64,000 nucleotides of DNA from Pollenia angustigena. Taxonomy: Eukaryota; Arthropoda; Insecta; Diptera; Polleniidae. Position 1 is the first letter of the stretch, and each line of letters starts with the position of its first letter. Made by a program: the position numbers and the translations under genes. The DNA lies in the NCBI GenBank assembly GCA_930367215.1, contig OV884056.1, forward strand, positions 41,106,308 through 41,170,307. Direction: 5' to 3'. Below the pieces are notes generated by a model, which saw only the letters and a list, made by a program, of their open reading frames with translations, ran no database searches and was not told where the DNA came from. Of this stretch, positions 1 through 10,950 are shown piece by piece.

Positions 1-84
1 AGCAGACTTCCAAACAGAATTCAAACAATCAGCAATGCGAATATTTTCAAAAATGAAATTATTAAACTGTTTTCTCAATCTTAA
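1..84 (+). pseudogene. LINE reverse transcriptase, extreme C-terminus
   Basis: Frame 1 reads SRLPNRIQTISNANIFKNE and ends FSQS-stop at 84. It matches in position and sense the C-terminal tail of the LINE protein at 957-2105 (LPPQIQIVSNASQFKSAIF), so it is the last 27 codons of a related jockey-like non-LTR retrotransposon that enters from the left edge. It lies on the opposite strand to that neighbour. The T-rich and A-rich sequence that follows is probably its 3' UTR. The assignment rests on the tail similarity only. Confidence 0.6.
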
Positions 85-956
85 TAATTTTTCAATCATT
101 CTATGTTTTAAAATTTTCGTTTTTGCATGTTTCTAAATTATTCATAAATGTTATTGTAATTCATTTATTATTATTCATTTTTTTAATTTTTTTTTTTATT
201 ATTATTATTATTTTTTTTTTTCCCCCAACACTTTTTTACTTTTTTATATAAAATAATAAGATCCATGTTATAAACATTTTTTTGTATACCTACCTGTTAT
301 CCCTACTATAATCTAAAAGATTTTGTATATCTTGTTGTATGGGTAAAACAATAATAAATATCAAATAAATATTAATATATGTACATTTTCTGCATAGCCG
401 GGCAAAATTGATCCCTTCTATGGTGTAACAGACACCGGCTTCACCAACTAAATTCTCTAAATTTGGGATTTTATATTGGGATTGTTGATTTACATCAATG
501 TTAAATAAGTTTCCATTTATGTGGTCTAAGTTCATTTTTTTATATTTTTGGGACTTGTTTCATTTTCATGTTTTAGAATTGAATTCATAATGAACTAATT
601 CCCTAAGTTAAGGGAATTAGTTCACAATTAATGGAAATTTGTAAACTTTAAAAATTATTAATATTTAAAAACATTATTTTCGCATAATTTTCTTCGTGTA
701 CTCATTATTTATTTATTTTTATTTATTTATTTATTATTTATGTTATTACAATACAACAAGAACAAGTCTTATATTAAAGTATTGCTTAGTTATTTGGCAT
801 ATTTATAGATATGTAAATATTATCGTAGATTTAAACAATAATAATAATTATAAAAAAAAAAACAAAATAATAACTAACAATTTTAATTTATTTATAATTA
901 ACATAAAAAAAAAGATAAAAATTAAGGTAAAAGTGCTTATTTAGAAAGTAAAATAA
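85..956. other. AT-rich spacer between two LINE 3' ends
   Basis: No supported gene. It contains a T-rich block (about 178-240) and a TTTA/TTAT simple repeat (about 701-740). These probably derive from the 3' tails of the convergent LINE fragments on either side. Two short open frames here are low-complexity. Confidence 0.5.
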
Positions 957-2105
957 TTACGTAAAGTGCCTAAATATGGCAGACTTGAATTGGCTTGCAT
1001 TGCTAACAATTTGTATTTGAGGGGGTAATTGGCTCCAAAGACGAATTGAATTAATGAAAAAGTGTTGCTCAGATATCGCTTTTGTATACTTAATGTTATT
1101 TATCTTGTTACCTCTATTCGACCTTGAGAATGTAATTTTTTCATAGAGATATGGTGGTTGTCGGTTGTATATTATTTTATGCAAGAAGATAAGTGTTCGG
1201 CACTTTAATAAATTATCAAAGGTGACATTATAAATTTTATATGCAAATCGTGAAATGCTTTCGTATCTTCTAACACCAAAAATATATCTTGCAATATTGT
1301 TGTATGTTATATTCAGCCTTCGTCTACATTCAGAATTACAACTAGCAAATAGCTCGCAACCATACATTAGAGTTGGCAGTAAATACGTTTTGGCAAGTAG
1401 CATTCGGATGTGTGTCGGTGTAAAATGTTGCGACATCCATAGATTTCTTAACATAGAGAAAGTTTTTCCACAGTTTATTTTAATATGATCTGACTTAATA
1501 TGATCTGACCAATTAAGTTCATTATTAAAAGTTACACCAAGATTTTTTGCAGTGTCTACATAATTTATAGTTGTGTTATTAATCTGCATTGGCGGAATAT
1601 ACGTTGTAAGGTGTCTTGACGATTTAATCACTAAAGCAACAGATTTCCGTGGGTTTAAACTCAAGCCATTTGCAGATGCCCATAGATAAATTTGATGTAG
1701 ATCTTGGTTTATTAGTTGTACACAATTAGATGCGTCTGATACATTACAACTTATATACAGTTGTACATCATCAGCGTACATTTGTGTTTGACAATGTTTT
1801 ATTTGCAAAGGTAGATCATAAGCGTATATAGAGTATAACAGTGGCCCAAGTATCGATCCCTGGGGTACTCCTCTTGGCATCATACAACTTGTGGAGACAG
1901 TTTTTTTGTAGTATACGCTTTGACTTCTATCACTTAGGTATGAGGATATGAGTTTTAATGCTGTTGACGAGAAATTGCACACTTGTTTTAGCTTAAGGCC
2001 AAGAATGGAATGGTGCACAGTATCAAATGCTTTCGAATGGTCAAGCAAAACAAGAAATGACATAATTTGGCGTTTATCAATATGGCACCTTATTTCTTCA
2101 GACAC
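957..2105 (-). CDS. Non-LTR retrotransposon (jockey-like LINE) reverse transcriptase, 5'-truncated
   Basis: A 382-residue open frame. Motif A is LLDHSKAFDTV (residues 20-30, D22 and D28), the QG motif is GVPQGSILGPLLY (79-91), and the catalytic YADD is at 110-113. The thumb/connection region (NLGVTFNNELNWSDHI) and the usual C-terminal tail follow. The protein is only the RT half of a LINE ORF2: the endonuclease and fingers are missing, so the ATG is not the native start. The 5' side is cut off near 2140, where a dispersed repeat begins. A small in-frame duplication (SDHIK twice, about 1484-1513) marks a tandem slip. With no in-frame stop in 382 codons it is younger than the other LINE pieces here, but the copy cannot be autonomous. 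Confidence 0.88.
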   Translation of the reverse strand: MSEEIRCHIDKRQIMSFLVLLDHSKAFDTVHHSILGLKLKQVCNFSSTALKLISSYLSDRSQSVYYKKTVSTSCMMPRGVPQGSILGPLLYSIYAYDLPLQIKHCQTQMYADDVQLYISCNVSDASNCVQLINQDLHQIYLWASANGLSLNPRKSVALVIKSSRHLTTYIPPMQINNTTINYVDTAKNLGVTFNNELNWSDHIKSDHIKINCGKTFSMLRNLWMSQHFTPTHIRMLLAKTYLLPTLMYGCELFASCNSECRRRLNITYNNIARYIFGVRRYESISRFAYKIYNVTFDNLLKCRTLIFLHKIIYNRQPPYLYEKITFSRSNRGNKINNIKYTKAISEQHFFINSIRLWSQLPPQIQIVSNASQFKSAIFRHFT

Positions 2106-2139
2106 GTCAATTAGTTAGTAGTTCCCTTTCTGCACTTAG

Positions 2140-2255
2140 CGATTCATATATGTACATTCTGGCTCCTTGAGTAGTTCTAAGTCGACTTAGCCATGTCCGT
2201 CTGTCTGGTCGTCCGTCCGTCTATTAAAAGCACCGACTTTAACTTTTTTCTGAAA
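2140..2255 (+). repeat. Dispersed repeat family B fragment (INE-1/DINE-1-like)
   Basis: Contains the block TTCTGGCTCCTTGAGTAGTT, then TAGCCATGTCCGTCTGTC and iterated CCGTCCGT. The same order of blocks occurs at 29290-29390 (same strand) and 14700-14800 (opposite strand). The layout resembles the Drosophila INE-1/DINE-1 class of Helitron-related short elements; that link is from memory of the family. Confidence 0.55.
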
Positions 2256-4120
2256 TTAGTTGTGGAATTGTACTTTTTTATTTAACCAGAAATGAGCACT
2301 TAACAAGACTTTCCTGCAAAAAAAAGTGAATCTGATAAATGTTCCATGTGGTGTAGGACGAAGAGTTAGTGTTTATTTGAGATATTATGTATATTGGAAC
2401 TTGGTTTAATCGGGCTAGATTTTTTAAAAAGTTTCTCCGGACTTAAGTGCAATAACGCTGACACTCAAATAAGAAAGCTCTTAATGTATTAAAAAATGAT
2501 TCCAATCATTTTTAAAAAATGCAGTTATTCACTAAGAAAGACTCGGTTTAAGTTGTCCCTATTAATTTTTGCAAGTAAATTTTCATTTTTCCCCAAATTA
2601 AAATTTAAAATATTAAACCAAAACTTAAGTTTTATAAAACTTTAGATTGAATGTTTGCTATGATTTTTTAACATTATATTGTTGTTTAAACTTAAAGGCT
2701 AAGCAAGTGGCTCTTCTGTTTGACACTGTCTTATTTAAACAGAGTTCTTTAGGTATGTCAAAGATTTTGCATTGTGTATTGTATAATTTAAAAAAAAATA
2801 ATAATAAAAATTAATCATTCATTTTCACTTAACATGTACATATGTATATTTACATAAATTTTTAAAACATCATGAATTATAAATGTATTTTATAGTAACA
2901 TATTCATTCCTCTTGTCCTCTATTTCTAAGTATGCTGCCCCGATTTTTTCATAAATGAGCAAAAAATGGAAACATATATAAAATTTGAATTTCAACAAAA
3001 CAATTTAACTGAAAATGTAAAAGTTTTATGTAAAATGAATAAATATGTTTGTATTTTACACAGACATATTTATGAAAATCTATTTGAATTTACGAATTGT
3101 ATAAATATTTTTCTTGCAAATGGTAAACATAAGTACTATGTATGTATATATGTAAGTATATGTGTAATGGTATTTGTTCCTTTGTATTACAGTTTGCATA
3201 ATATCGTGTTTCGTTGTAGTAAATGTTTTCAGTTGTTTTCTTTTCATATAAAAACCACATTTACGCGCATGCTGTATCCATTTAAAACTACATTAAACCG
3301 TCATAATTTACTACTTTAGAATAAAACACCATGTGTAACATGTATTTTATTTTCTTATTTTTATTCAAATATCCAATGTTCTGTTTAAAATATGTGTATA
3401 GGAACATATTTTCCTCTTGTGTTTCTTTTTTTTTTTTTTTTTTTGTGTTTTACTTTTACATATTTGCAAGCATAATTTAAAAGAAATAAAATTTTCCTTT
3501 TCTTCTTTTGAAGAACAAAAAATAAAGGAATATAAGAAAGAATACACAAAGGAAAGAAATTATAATACAATGTTACCACATCACGGTCGCCATTATTACC
3601 AGTGGTACCGCTGCCATGCCTACTGCAACCGACATATTAAGTAACAAGAACAAAAGAACCAGCCGCTACAACAATAATAACATTAGGCTCATTTTTTTTA
3701 ACAAATGAAAAATTCATTTTAGTTTTTAATATGAAATTTTTTTCAAATCTTAAATTATATGAAAAAAGTCTACAATTCTCGTCCCTGTTATATTTAAATG
3801 TTAGCGGTAGAATTAATTTTCCCACAACACAACAAGTATATACACAGAAGGAGACACACAATTTTACAGCCTTGCACACATTGATTCAATCAACTCATTC
3901 TTGGGTGAGATACAGTGGGATCGTAGAGAAATTTGCTAGATGAAAAATCAGTACCTGCCATTTAGGCGTACGTCATGATGCTTTCGGCGAAAAACAGTTC
4001 AAGACCTATTAAGTCTTTAGAGGAATAGTAATTTCCACAAAAACTAGTTTCCTCCTTCCCACATAAGGCTTAACTCAACTCCACTTTATTGTAAAACTAA
4101 TAGTTTTAAGCCCTTGCTAA
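2256..4120. other. No supported gene
   Basis: AT-rich sequence with poly-T at about 3425-3443. Open frames at 2966-3319 and 3637-3943 have low-complexity composition and no motif I recognise. The right end (4081-4120) is the left flank of the piggyBac-like element. Confidence 0.4.
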
Positions 4121-4514
4121 TTAACCCATTAGATGCCACTGTACTCAAATGAGTACAGCTACCATTTTACAAGCTTCCAAGTAAAAACAAAGACTTTTTA
4201 TTCGTTGTACTGACAGTACACAGAAAAAATTATTTTTCCAATTCAAACAAAAAATTTGTAGAATCAAACAATTTTTTGTCTGAAATCGGTCCTATAAACA
4301 AATTTGCATATTCAAACAACTTATTTGCATTTTGTTTACTGACAAAAAACACTGATTTTTTCAAACAAATAATTTAACTGAATCAAACAAAAAGTTTACT
4401 GCAATTCATATACTAAATTTCAAAATCAAAAAAAAACAAGCAATGACGCGCACACCAGTAAGCACTGTCTGAGAAGATGAAGGTAGAGCAGAGCCGCCGA
4501 CTGGCTTTGAGACA

Positions 4515-4516
<2 letters not shown>

Positions 4517-4553
<37 letters not shown>
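4517..4553. repeat. Poly(T) tract, 37 bp
   Basis: Uninterrupted T run inside the MITE. Read on the minus strand it could be the poly(A) tail of a small retroposed sequence to its right, but no body or target duplication is evident. Confidence 0.8.
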
Positions 4554-4554
<1 letters not shown>

Positions 4555-4983
4555 TTGGAATATTTTGTGAACGAAGTCTTATTTATACACACAACACAGT
4601 GTTTTTCTTCATCACTCACTGTTGCTGTATCCTTTCCTTTGCTAAAGGAGAAGAAATGTAACCAAAAACGGCGGCAGACCGACTCGATATGTTTTTCGTC
4701 ATCATTCTATTTTTGTATTTGATGTCTTTAACTAAACAGTTTTAAAAAATTGAATACGGGATTTTGTTTCTTATAATATTGTTTCTGTTGGTTAAAAAGA
4801 GTGAAACGTTTTTTACCTGCTTTTGTTTTTCTTATAGTTGCACTTTTTTAAAACGTCCAAAAATAGACTGTATGTGTTTTTTGTTGTTGTTCTTATATTT
4901 CACATAAAGAAGTGTTGCTTACGATCAAATAAAAAAATGCAAAAGACGACAACATTAAAGAGCGTTAAATATTTAATACAAAA

Positions 4984-5510
4984 CAAGTAAGAAAGTATAG
5001 TCGGCCAAGCCCGACCATCAGATACCCTGCACCACAGTGTTAAAAAACACATCATGCTTATATGTCCATATAAATATGGATTTATCTATGTTTATAAAAG
5101 TCATTAAAATCGGTTTTAAAGTGATGAGAGGCAGAAACCGCCCTCTACCTCTATCTGTGTTTTAAATTTCATTAAAATCGGTTTGATAGTTTTTAAGAGT
5201 AAGAAATTTCCCCCTCTCTTCCCTCGTGGTCCTACAATTTGGCCCATTTTCAATAGGCTTGGTCCTTTAGCCAATAAGAACCCATGTCCCAAATTTTATC
5301 TCAAAAATTGTGACCTGTACTTTGCGCAGAAGGTTACATGGATAGCCAGCCAGCCAGCCTGCCAACCGGACGGACATCGTTAGTTCGACTCAGAAAGTGG
5401 TTCTGAGCCGATCGGTATACTTTACGGTGGGTCAAGGAACAATATTTTAAGGCGTTACACACATCAGCACAAATGCATAATACCCTCTCCACTATTGTGG
5501 TGTGGGTATA
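4984..5510 (+). repeat. Dispersed repeat family A, near-complete copy
   Basis: Starts AAGTAAGAAAGTATAGTCGG and ends TGTGGTGTGGGTATA. Internal landmarks are AAGCCCGACCAT, TTAAAATCGG, a CCAGCCAGCC/GGACGGACATCG box, GACTCAGAAAGTGG and ACACATCAGCACAAATGC. Other long copies are at 27197-27717 and 51915-52580 (both reversed); fragments lie near 19868, 24540, 55060 and 61060. No terminal inverted repeats or target duplication could be fixed. Confidence 0.75.
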
Positions 5511-5992
5511 ATTATGAAAACTTGACACCAATAACGCGTTTATTATATTTTTGAAGAGTTGTCCACATTTTTGTTGGTTAAATAAGAATCAAACAAGACT
5601 ATTGATTGAATCAGTAAACAAATTAAAGATATTAAAAAAAAATTTCCAACAAACGTTTGTTTGGAAATAATTCGGCAATAATTTTTTCTGTGTTGCTAAA
5701 AAATAATTTGTGTTTCTTTTTTATTTTTGGGTGCAAAATTATTAGTCTGATTTGTGTCACGAAAACAGTGTGAAGGTATCAACATTATTTTGATAATATT
5801 GACGACAATGTTGAATTTTTTTTTTTTTGTATAATTCTTAATTTTTATAATTAAAATCGTATCAGAATGACTTACAGACAAAAACAAATTACAAACATTA
5901 AAAGTAGAACAGTATAAAATTGACTGTACTCGTTTGAGTACACTGACAATATGCATAGGTAAAAAAAAAAGTTTTTTTGTTTGATTTTAACA

Positions 5993-6740
5993 ATGAGTAG
6001 AGAACATTTTACTGCCCAAAAATTACCAAAAGCATTCAAGTAGCCGTTGATAGCATAACATGTGAGGAAGAAGGAGGTGTTTAGGAACATACAACGATTT
6101 TAAGCCAAACCTGATATCGTAAATCTTGAAATCACTGACAACGACGTCAGTGACGATAGTGATTATGAGCCGTTGGAACCAAAGAAAACTCGGCAAGACT
6201 TCGCAAAGCAAATAAACCCTCAGCAGAACTCTGAAGTTTGGGAAAGATTAAATAGTGTACGTAAAGAAATATTTCAAAAATCTTTGAATACATTTTCTTT
6301 GACCTTATAGCCCCCAGTTCATTAATAATATTCCTTACGACGAGTCAGTGGTAAAACATTTTGACTACCATCCCGCTCAGCAATTCATTTGAAGAAATCC
6401 ATTTCGATTCGGTTTCAAAAACTAGGTAGCGGCTATTGCTGCCAGTTAGATTTGTACTCCAAAAAATCGCCTGTGGAATCTTCTAAACCATTTGTTTCAC
6501 GTGTTGTAAAAAATTTGTTCGCGTTGTTGAACTGTAGAACACGAAATTATCGTGTGTTTTAAAACTTTTTTTAGATACAATCTGAGTAACGTCTGGGTCA
6601 ATGTTTGCAGATTAATCTCAAGATGGGGCTGGACACTATTCAACTAAACTACAAAACCATCTGCATTCTATTTTTGCTATAAATGAGCTCGTTGGCAGTA
6701 TAAGAAGTGCTTAAAAAACTTTGCATTAAAAAACAATGTT
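5993..6740 (+). pseudogene. Degraded piggyBac-like transposase
   Basis: An ATG at 5993 opens MSREHFTAQKLPKAFK, then frames shift. A second piece reads DIVNLEITDNDVSDDSDYEP, an acidic N-terminal segment like those of piggyBac transposases, and continues to about 6310. Around 6400-6480 the sequence ISIRFQKLGSGYCCQLDLYS resembles the family's conserved GYC-FxLY region. Stops and frameshifts are numerous, and none of the catalytic aspartates can be placed with confidence. Recognition depends mainly on the TTAA-flanked element that encloses it. Confidence 0.5.
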
Positions 6741-6772
6741 CTGAAAATTTTCATAAAAAAGAGGTCAGTGTA

Positions 6773-8081
6773 CACAGAAAAAATTATTGGCAGTTTTTTT
6801 TTTCAATTAGTAGTGATTTTTAAATTTTAAAATAAATTTGATTACGTTCTTAATTGATTGAATTAAAAAAAAATATAAGTAAAATAAATTTTACTTGATT
6901 TTAAGCTTAATTTTAATTATAAGTTTAATTGAAACAATCAACTCGGTTGTTTGAATTGAACACTTTATTGCTTTCCTCCCTCATCAACAGTATGCGAAAA
7001 ATATTACAAGTGCAACCAACATCTTTATAAATTTATTGTCTTTGCCCTTACATGTACATACACACAAACACACGTGTTTTTGTCATCAAAAAGAACAGTA
7101 AGCGTCGCGTGCAAAAAAAAATCAACAAGTAAAAAATGAACTGAGACTTGTTATAGACTAATTACAATTATGACCACCACCAATGTCAATAATAAGCCTA
7201 CATACATATGTATATTATGCGTAAAATAAAAAATCGCCTTGTGGCTGACCACATTGTTGACGGTGGTTATGGTCGCAATCGAAATTTGGTGTTTATTTTC
7301 TTTGTTTGTTAATTCTTGAATTATTTTTGGCGTCATTTCATGTTGTGAGTTTAAATTGAATAGGTGAAAAAAAGTACAGACAAATTACACAACAAAAACT
7401 GTTTTTTATTTTCCATCTTGAAAACCCTGAAGTTGTTCTACAATTTTATACAAATTTGTATTTATGAAATTCCTTTGTCAAAGAAATCTTCCAAAATGTG
7501 TACAATTAAGCATGAGCTATTAAAATTAAACAAATAAAACAAGTTATTTTAAAACCATATTTAAATAAAACATATATTTTAAATATTATAATTTTGCTTC
7601 ATTTAACCATCAACTGAATGGATTTAATAAACTTATTCAATTAACAATTTGTTTGATTGAAAAATTTGCGTAATTGAATTTAGATTGTATTTCAAATACA
7701 CTGTTTAATTTATTCAATTAAAAATTTAATCGATTTAATGCAAAAATTCAATCACTGTTTTAATCAATACAATTAATAAAATAATTAATTTTCTGTTTTG
7801 TAATCAATTACGTTAGTAATTCATTCAATTAAAATATTGATTTTTTTTAAATTAATTTGTTTATTCATTTAATTAAAATATTGTTTAATATTAATAATTT
7901 TTTCAATTATTTTTGTAATTAAAATGTTTAAACTTTTTAATTGGAAAAAGATCCTTGTTTTGCAATTTTTGCAAATTTGAGTAATTGGTATAATCATTTC
8001 GGTGATAGGTGCAAAATTAAACAATTTTTTACTTGTTTTAATTATTTTGGTGATCAAAAACTTTTTTTACTTTTTTCTGTG
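6773..8081. mobile_element. MITE, TIR CACAGAAAAAATTA, second nested copy
   Basis: Left end TA then CACAGAAAAAATTATT; right end ACTTTTTTCTGTG then TT. The interior is an AT-rich run of AATTAAA/TTTAATT motifs with no coding capacity. It shares termini, and part of its interior, with 13372-13862. Confidence 0.6.
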
Positions 8082-8448
8082 TTGTTAGTTGAGTACACCC
8101 CAAAAACTCAGTTAAAAGAGAAATTTTTTTTTTAAATTTTTTCGATTTTATGTTTTTTTTAATACTTATTTTAATCAATAAATAAAGTTGAACTGAAAAA
8201 ATTGTGGCCAGTTTTTGTTTGACCTCTAATGGGTTAAGAAGCAGTGGTTCGACAATATACTCTGCAAGTGCAACTCCAGAATTTAGTCACAACTCCCCAG
8301 TGAATATAAGATCAAAAAAAAAACTCGTTAAAATAAACCTGATGTGTCTAACTAAACTGTGAACCGTATTGACCCTGTTACTTTACCTGAGGATCTTTGT
8401 CATCCTACAATTCAATCTAATAATAATGCGCATAGGAATAGCTTATCC

Positions 8449-8516
8449 CCTCAACAATAAACTTGAGTTTGTCAATAGTATGAAATGGGAATTTAGCACG
8501 TTATAACGAAACCTTG
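8449..8516 (+). repeat. Partial copy of the 112-bp repeat
   Basis: CCCTCAACAATAAACTTGAG, then GGGAATTTAGCACGT and CTTGATAA, match the 112-bp repeat seen alone at 52011-52122 and as terminal repeats at 60103-60687. It lies inside the LINE pseudogene and is diverged and shortened. Confidence 0.5.
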
Positions 8517-8941
8517 ATAAAAAGTTTTCTGTTTTAATCGAGCAAATTACATGGGACTTAACAATCGTCTATTTAACACTAACTGGCTTCAATTGCTGAC
8601 TGCTCCGAATAGCTTGTCGTATTCTGTTGACGATTTGACCAATGCTAAGATATATGGAGGAATGCATTCCTAAGCACTTACCACGCAACAAATCTGGCCC
8701 ACCATGGAATACTAAACAACTTTCATCTCTTAAGAATTTGAAAAACAAATACTTTAAAAAATATAAAACCGCAAGAGCAATTTTTTACTATGAAATATGA
8801 ATATAGAACTGTATAAAATTTATCTCCGTAATGTTAAGCGAAACTTTGTTCACGTTCCCAAGCCGTTCTAAAAGTTTGTTAATACCAAAAGAAAATCCAC
8901 AGGGTTTCCAAATGTCATGAAATTCCTACGTTTCGAGTCTA

Positions 8942-9493
8942 CACGCAGAGAAAAAATATGTTTAAATATGGTCACCTCCAACAAAACTATTTTTAAAGAA
9001 AATTTTAAACATATTTTGGTTAAAACAACCATATAATTGTTAGCAACATCCATATTGTGGTTAAATTAGTCCTCCATCAAGAACCCACAACCATATTATG
9101 GTTGCCTCTTAAAATATTATGGTTAAATATGACAATAATTTGTTTTTAAATTTACAATAGTATTTTCCTCTTTGGCCCTTTGTGGCCCTTCGTTCCTTAT
9201 AGGAACCACAGGACATAATAATAAAAATAATAATTTTCCTCTTTCCCAAGAGCAGCATACTATGGTTGAAAACAAACCATGCTATTGTAAGTGTTTAACA
9301 AAGATTAGTTATTATTGCTCAACATGTTTAGAGGCAACAATAATATGATAAGGGCTTCCTGATGGAGGACTAATTGAACCATAATATGGTTGTCGGTGAC
9401 AATAATATGGTTAAAATAAACATAATATGTTTAAAATTTTCCTTAAAAATAGTTTGGTTGGAGGTGACCATATTTAAACATGTTTTTTCTCTG
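8942..9493. mobile_element. MITE family CACGCAGAGAAAAA, copy 1
   Basis: Left TIR TA then CACGCAGAGAAAAAATATG and GGTCACCTCCAACA; right end is the reverse (TGTTGGAGGTGACC then CATGTTTTTTCTCTG), with the last few bases lost. Inserted in the LINE, whose sense resumes at FADFF just after 9494. The interior repeats short palindromes such as ACCATATTATGGT. Confidence 0.8.
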
Positions 9494-9795
9494 TTTTTGC
9501 CGACTTCTTTGCAACTACATATTCCGAAGCTCTGTATGATGCTAGTAATGTCTACATTTACAAGATAATTTTTTACTATCACTACCTCTCACATTGTTTA
9601 AAAAACGCTAAGTCATCATCTTTTAGTGGTCCAGATGATATAACAAGTTGTGTTTTAAAAAATTGCGCAACTGCTTTCACGACACCTTTGTCTATCATAT
9701 TTAATGCTTCTTTTAATTTTGGTTACTTTCCGAAAGTTTGGAAAGATTGATATACCATTGTTAAAATCAGGAAATAAATCGGATATATGCAACTT

Positions 9796-10296
9796 CACCC
9801 AGAGAAAAACATGCTTTAATATGGTCACCTCCAACAAAACTATGTTTAAAGAAAATGTTTAACATATTATTGTTTAATTTAATCATATTATTGTCACCGA
9901 CAACCATATTATGGTTAAATTAGTCCATCATCAAGAAGCTGCAACCATTTTATGGTTGCCTCGGAACAAGTTATGGTCAGTAATAACTTAAATATGTTTA
10001 ACACTTATAATAGCATGGTTGGTTTTCAACCAAAGCATGTTGCTCTTCGAAAAGAGAAAAATACTATTGAGAAACAAACTATTGTCATATTTAGCCATAA
10101 CATGTTAATAGGCAACCAGAACATGGTTGTAGCTTCTTGACTGAGGATTAATTTAACAATAATATGGTTGTAAGGGTCAAAAATATGGTTAAATGAAACA
10201 ATATTATGTTAAATGAAACAATATTATGTTTAAAATTTTCTTTAAAAATAGTTTTGTTGGAGGTGACCATATTAAATCACGTTTTTTCTCTGCGTG
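9796..10296. mobile_element. MITE family CACGCAGAGAAAAA, copy 2
   Basis: Starts CACCCAGAGAAAAACATG and ends TTTTTTCTCTGCGTG followed by TA; the left flank is TT. Inserted within the LINE codons for ICNY, which read through when the 501-bp element is removed. The same interior palindromes as the other copies are present. Confidence 0.82.
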
Positions 10297-10950
10297 TACA
10301 GCGGTATAGCCAAACTAAGTGAGATTCCAAAACTTTTTGAAAAATGCTTAATGGATTGCCTCACTCATCAAGTTTCTGACTTATTTTCACCACGTCAACA
10401 TGGCCTTCGAAAAGGATTCTCTACTACGAATATCATTCTCCATTTAACAACTTTAGTTAATAGAGATTTTGCCAATGGACACCACACTGACGTTATTTAC
10501 ACTGATTTCAGTAAGACTTTCGACAAAGTATATCATACGCTATTGTTATAAAAACTGGGCGTAATGGGTTTCAATAGTACCTTCCTGAGCTGGATCAAAT
10601 CATATTTGTCATGTAGAACTCAATCTGTAAAATTTAATACTGCAGTTTCGGAAAAAATCAATGTAAAATCTGGAAAACCTCGGGGTAGCCAATTTTGTTC
10701 CTTCTTTTTATTAATGATTTGCCTGAAGCAATTCAACATTGAAATGTATATTTGACTGTTAAACTTCCCTGCGATCAACAACATCTACAAAATGACCTGG
10801 ATGGTTCTAACGAATAATGTAAACTTAACTTGATGAAACAAAATTTAAATAAATGCAAACATATGCAATTTTCTAGATTATTATGCAGCTGTTTCAATGA
10901 AATGTATAACTTTATCGACTATTCTCTGAACATTTATAACACAACAAGCT

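Larger units (their letters stand above)
4219..5692. mobile_element. MITE, TIR CACAGAAAAAATTA, interrupted by repeat A
   Basis: Left end CACAGAAAAAATTATT preceded by TA; right end AATAATTTTTTCTGTG followed by TT (a decayed TA). The same termini bound 6773-8081 and 13372-13862, so this is one Tc1/mariner-type (TA target) nonautonomous family. The core is AT-rich with iterated CAAACAA motifs. A 37-bp T run (4517-4553) and a dispersed repeat (4984-5510) lie inside. Confidence 0.6.
4121..8237 (+). mobile_element. piggyBac-like DNA transposon, decayed, with nested insertions
   Basis: TTAA at 4121-4124 and TTAA at 8234-8237 flank inverted termini: CCCATTAGATG on the left, and CCCATTAGAGG as reverse complement of the right end. 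TTAA target duplication and a CCC start are hallmarks of the piggyBac superfamily. A subterminal palindrome GTACTCAAATGAGTAC (about 4143-4158) recurs as GTACTCGTTTGAGTAC near 5928. A degraded transposase lies at about 5993-6740. Two TA-type MITEs (4219-5692 and 6773-8081) sit inside, and one of these carries a dispersed repeat, so the original element was only about 1.3 kb and already shrunken. The target seems to be the LINE sequence that continues at 8238. Confidence 0.62.
8260..10950 (+). pseudogene. Jockey-like LINE ORF2, split by two MITEs
   Basis: Collinear pieces of one LINE ORF2: linker region (KNLKNKYFKKYKTA, 8728-8770; PKENPQGF-type segment near 8885), FADFFATTYSEALYDASN (from about 9496), SGPDDITSCVLKNC (about 9627), IPKLFEKCL and RQHGLRKGFSTTNII (10330-10435), motif A YTDFSKTFDKVYH (about 10498-10536), degenerate motif B GKPRGSQF (about 10670), LPEAIQH (about 10722) and a tail DQQHLQNDL to about 10950. 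The YADD box is gone: the sequence jumps from NVYL to VKLP. MITEs at 8942-9493 and 9796-10296 interrupt it; removing them restores collinear sense across both junctions. Upstream it is truncated or continues left of the piggyBac insertion. Confidence 0.8.

Noticed and set aside
5118..5145. GTGATGAG...AGAAACC in repeat A as a hammerhead-like motif
   Set aside because: The first core base is not C and stems do not form.
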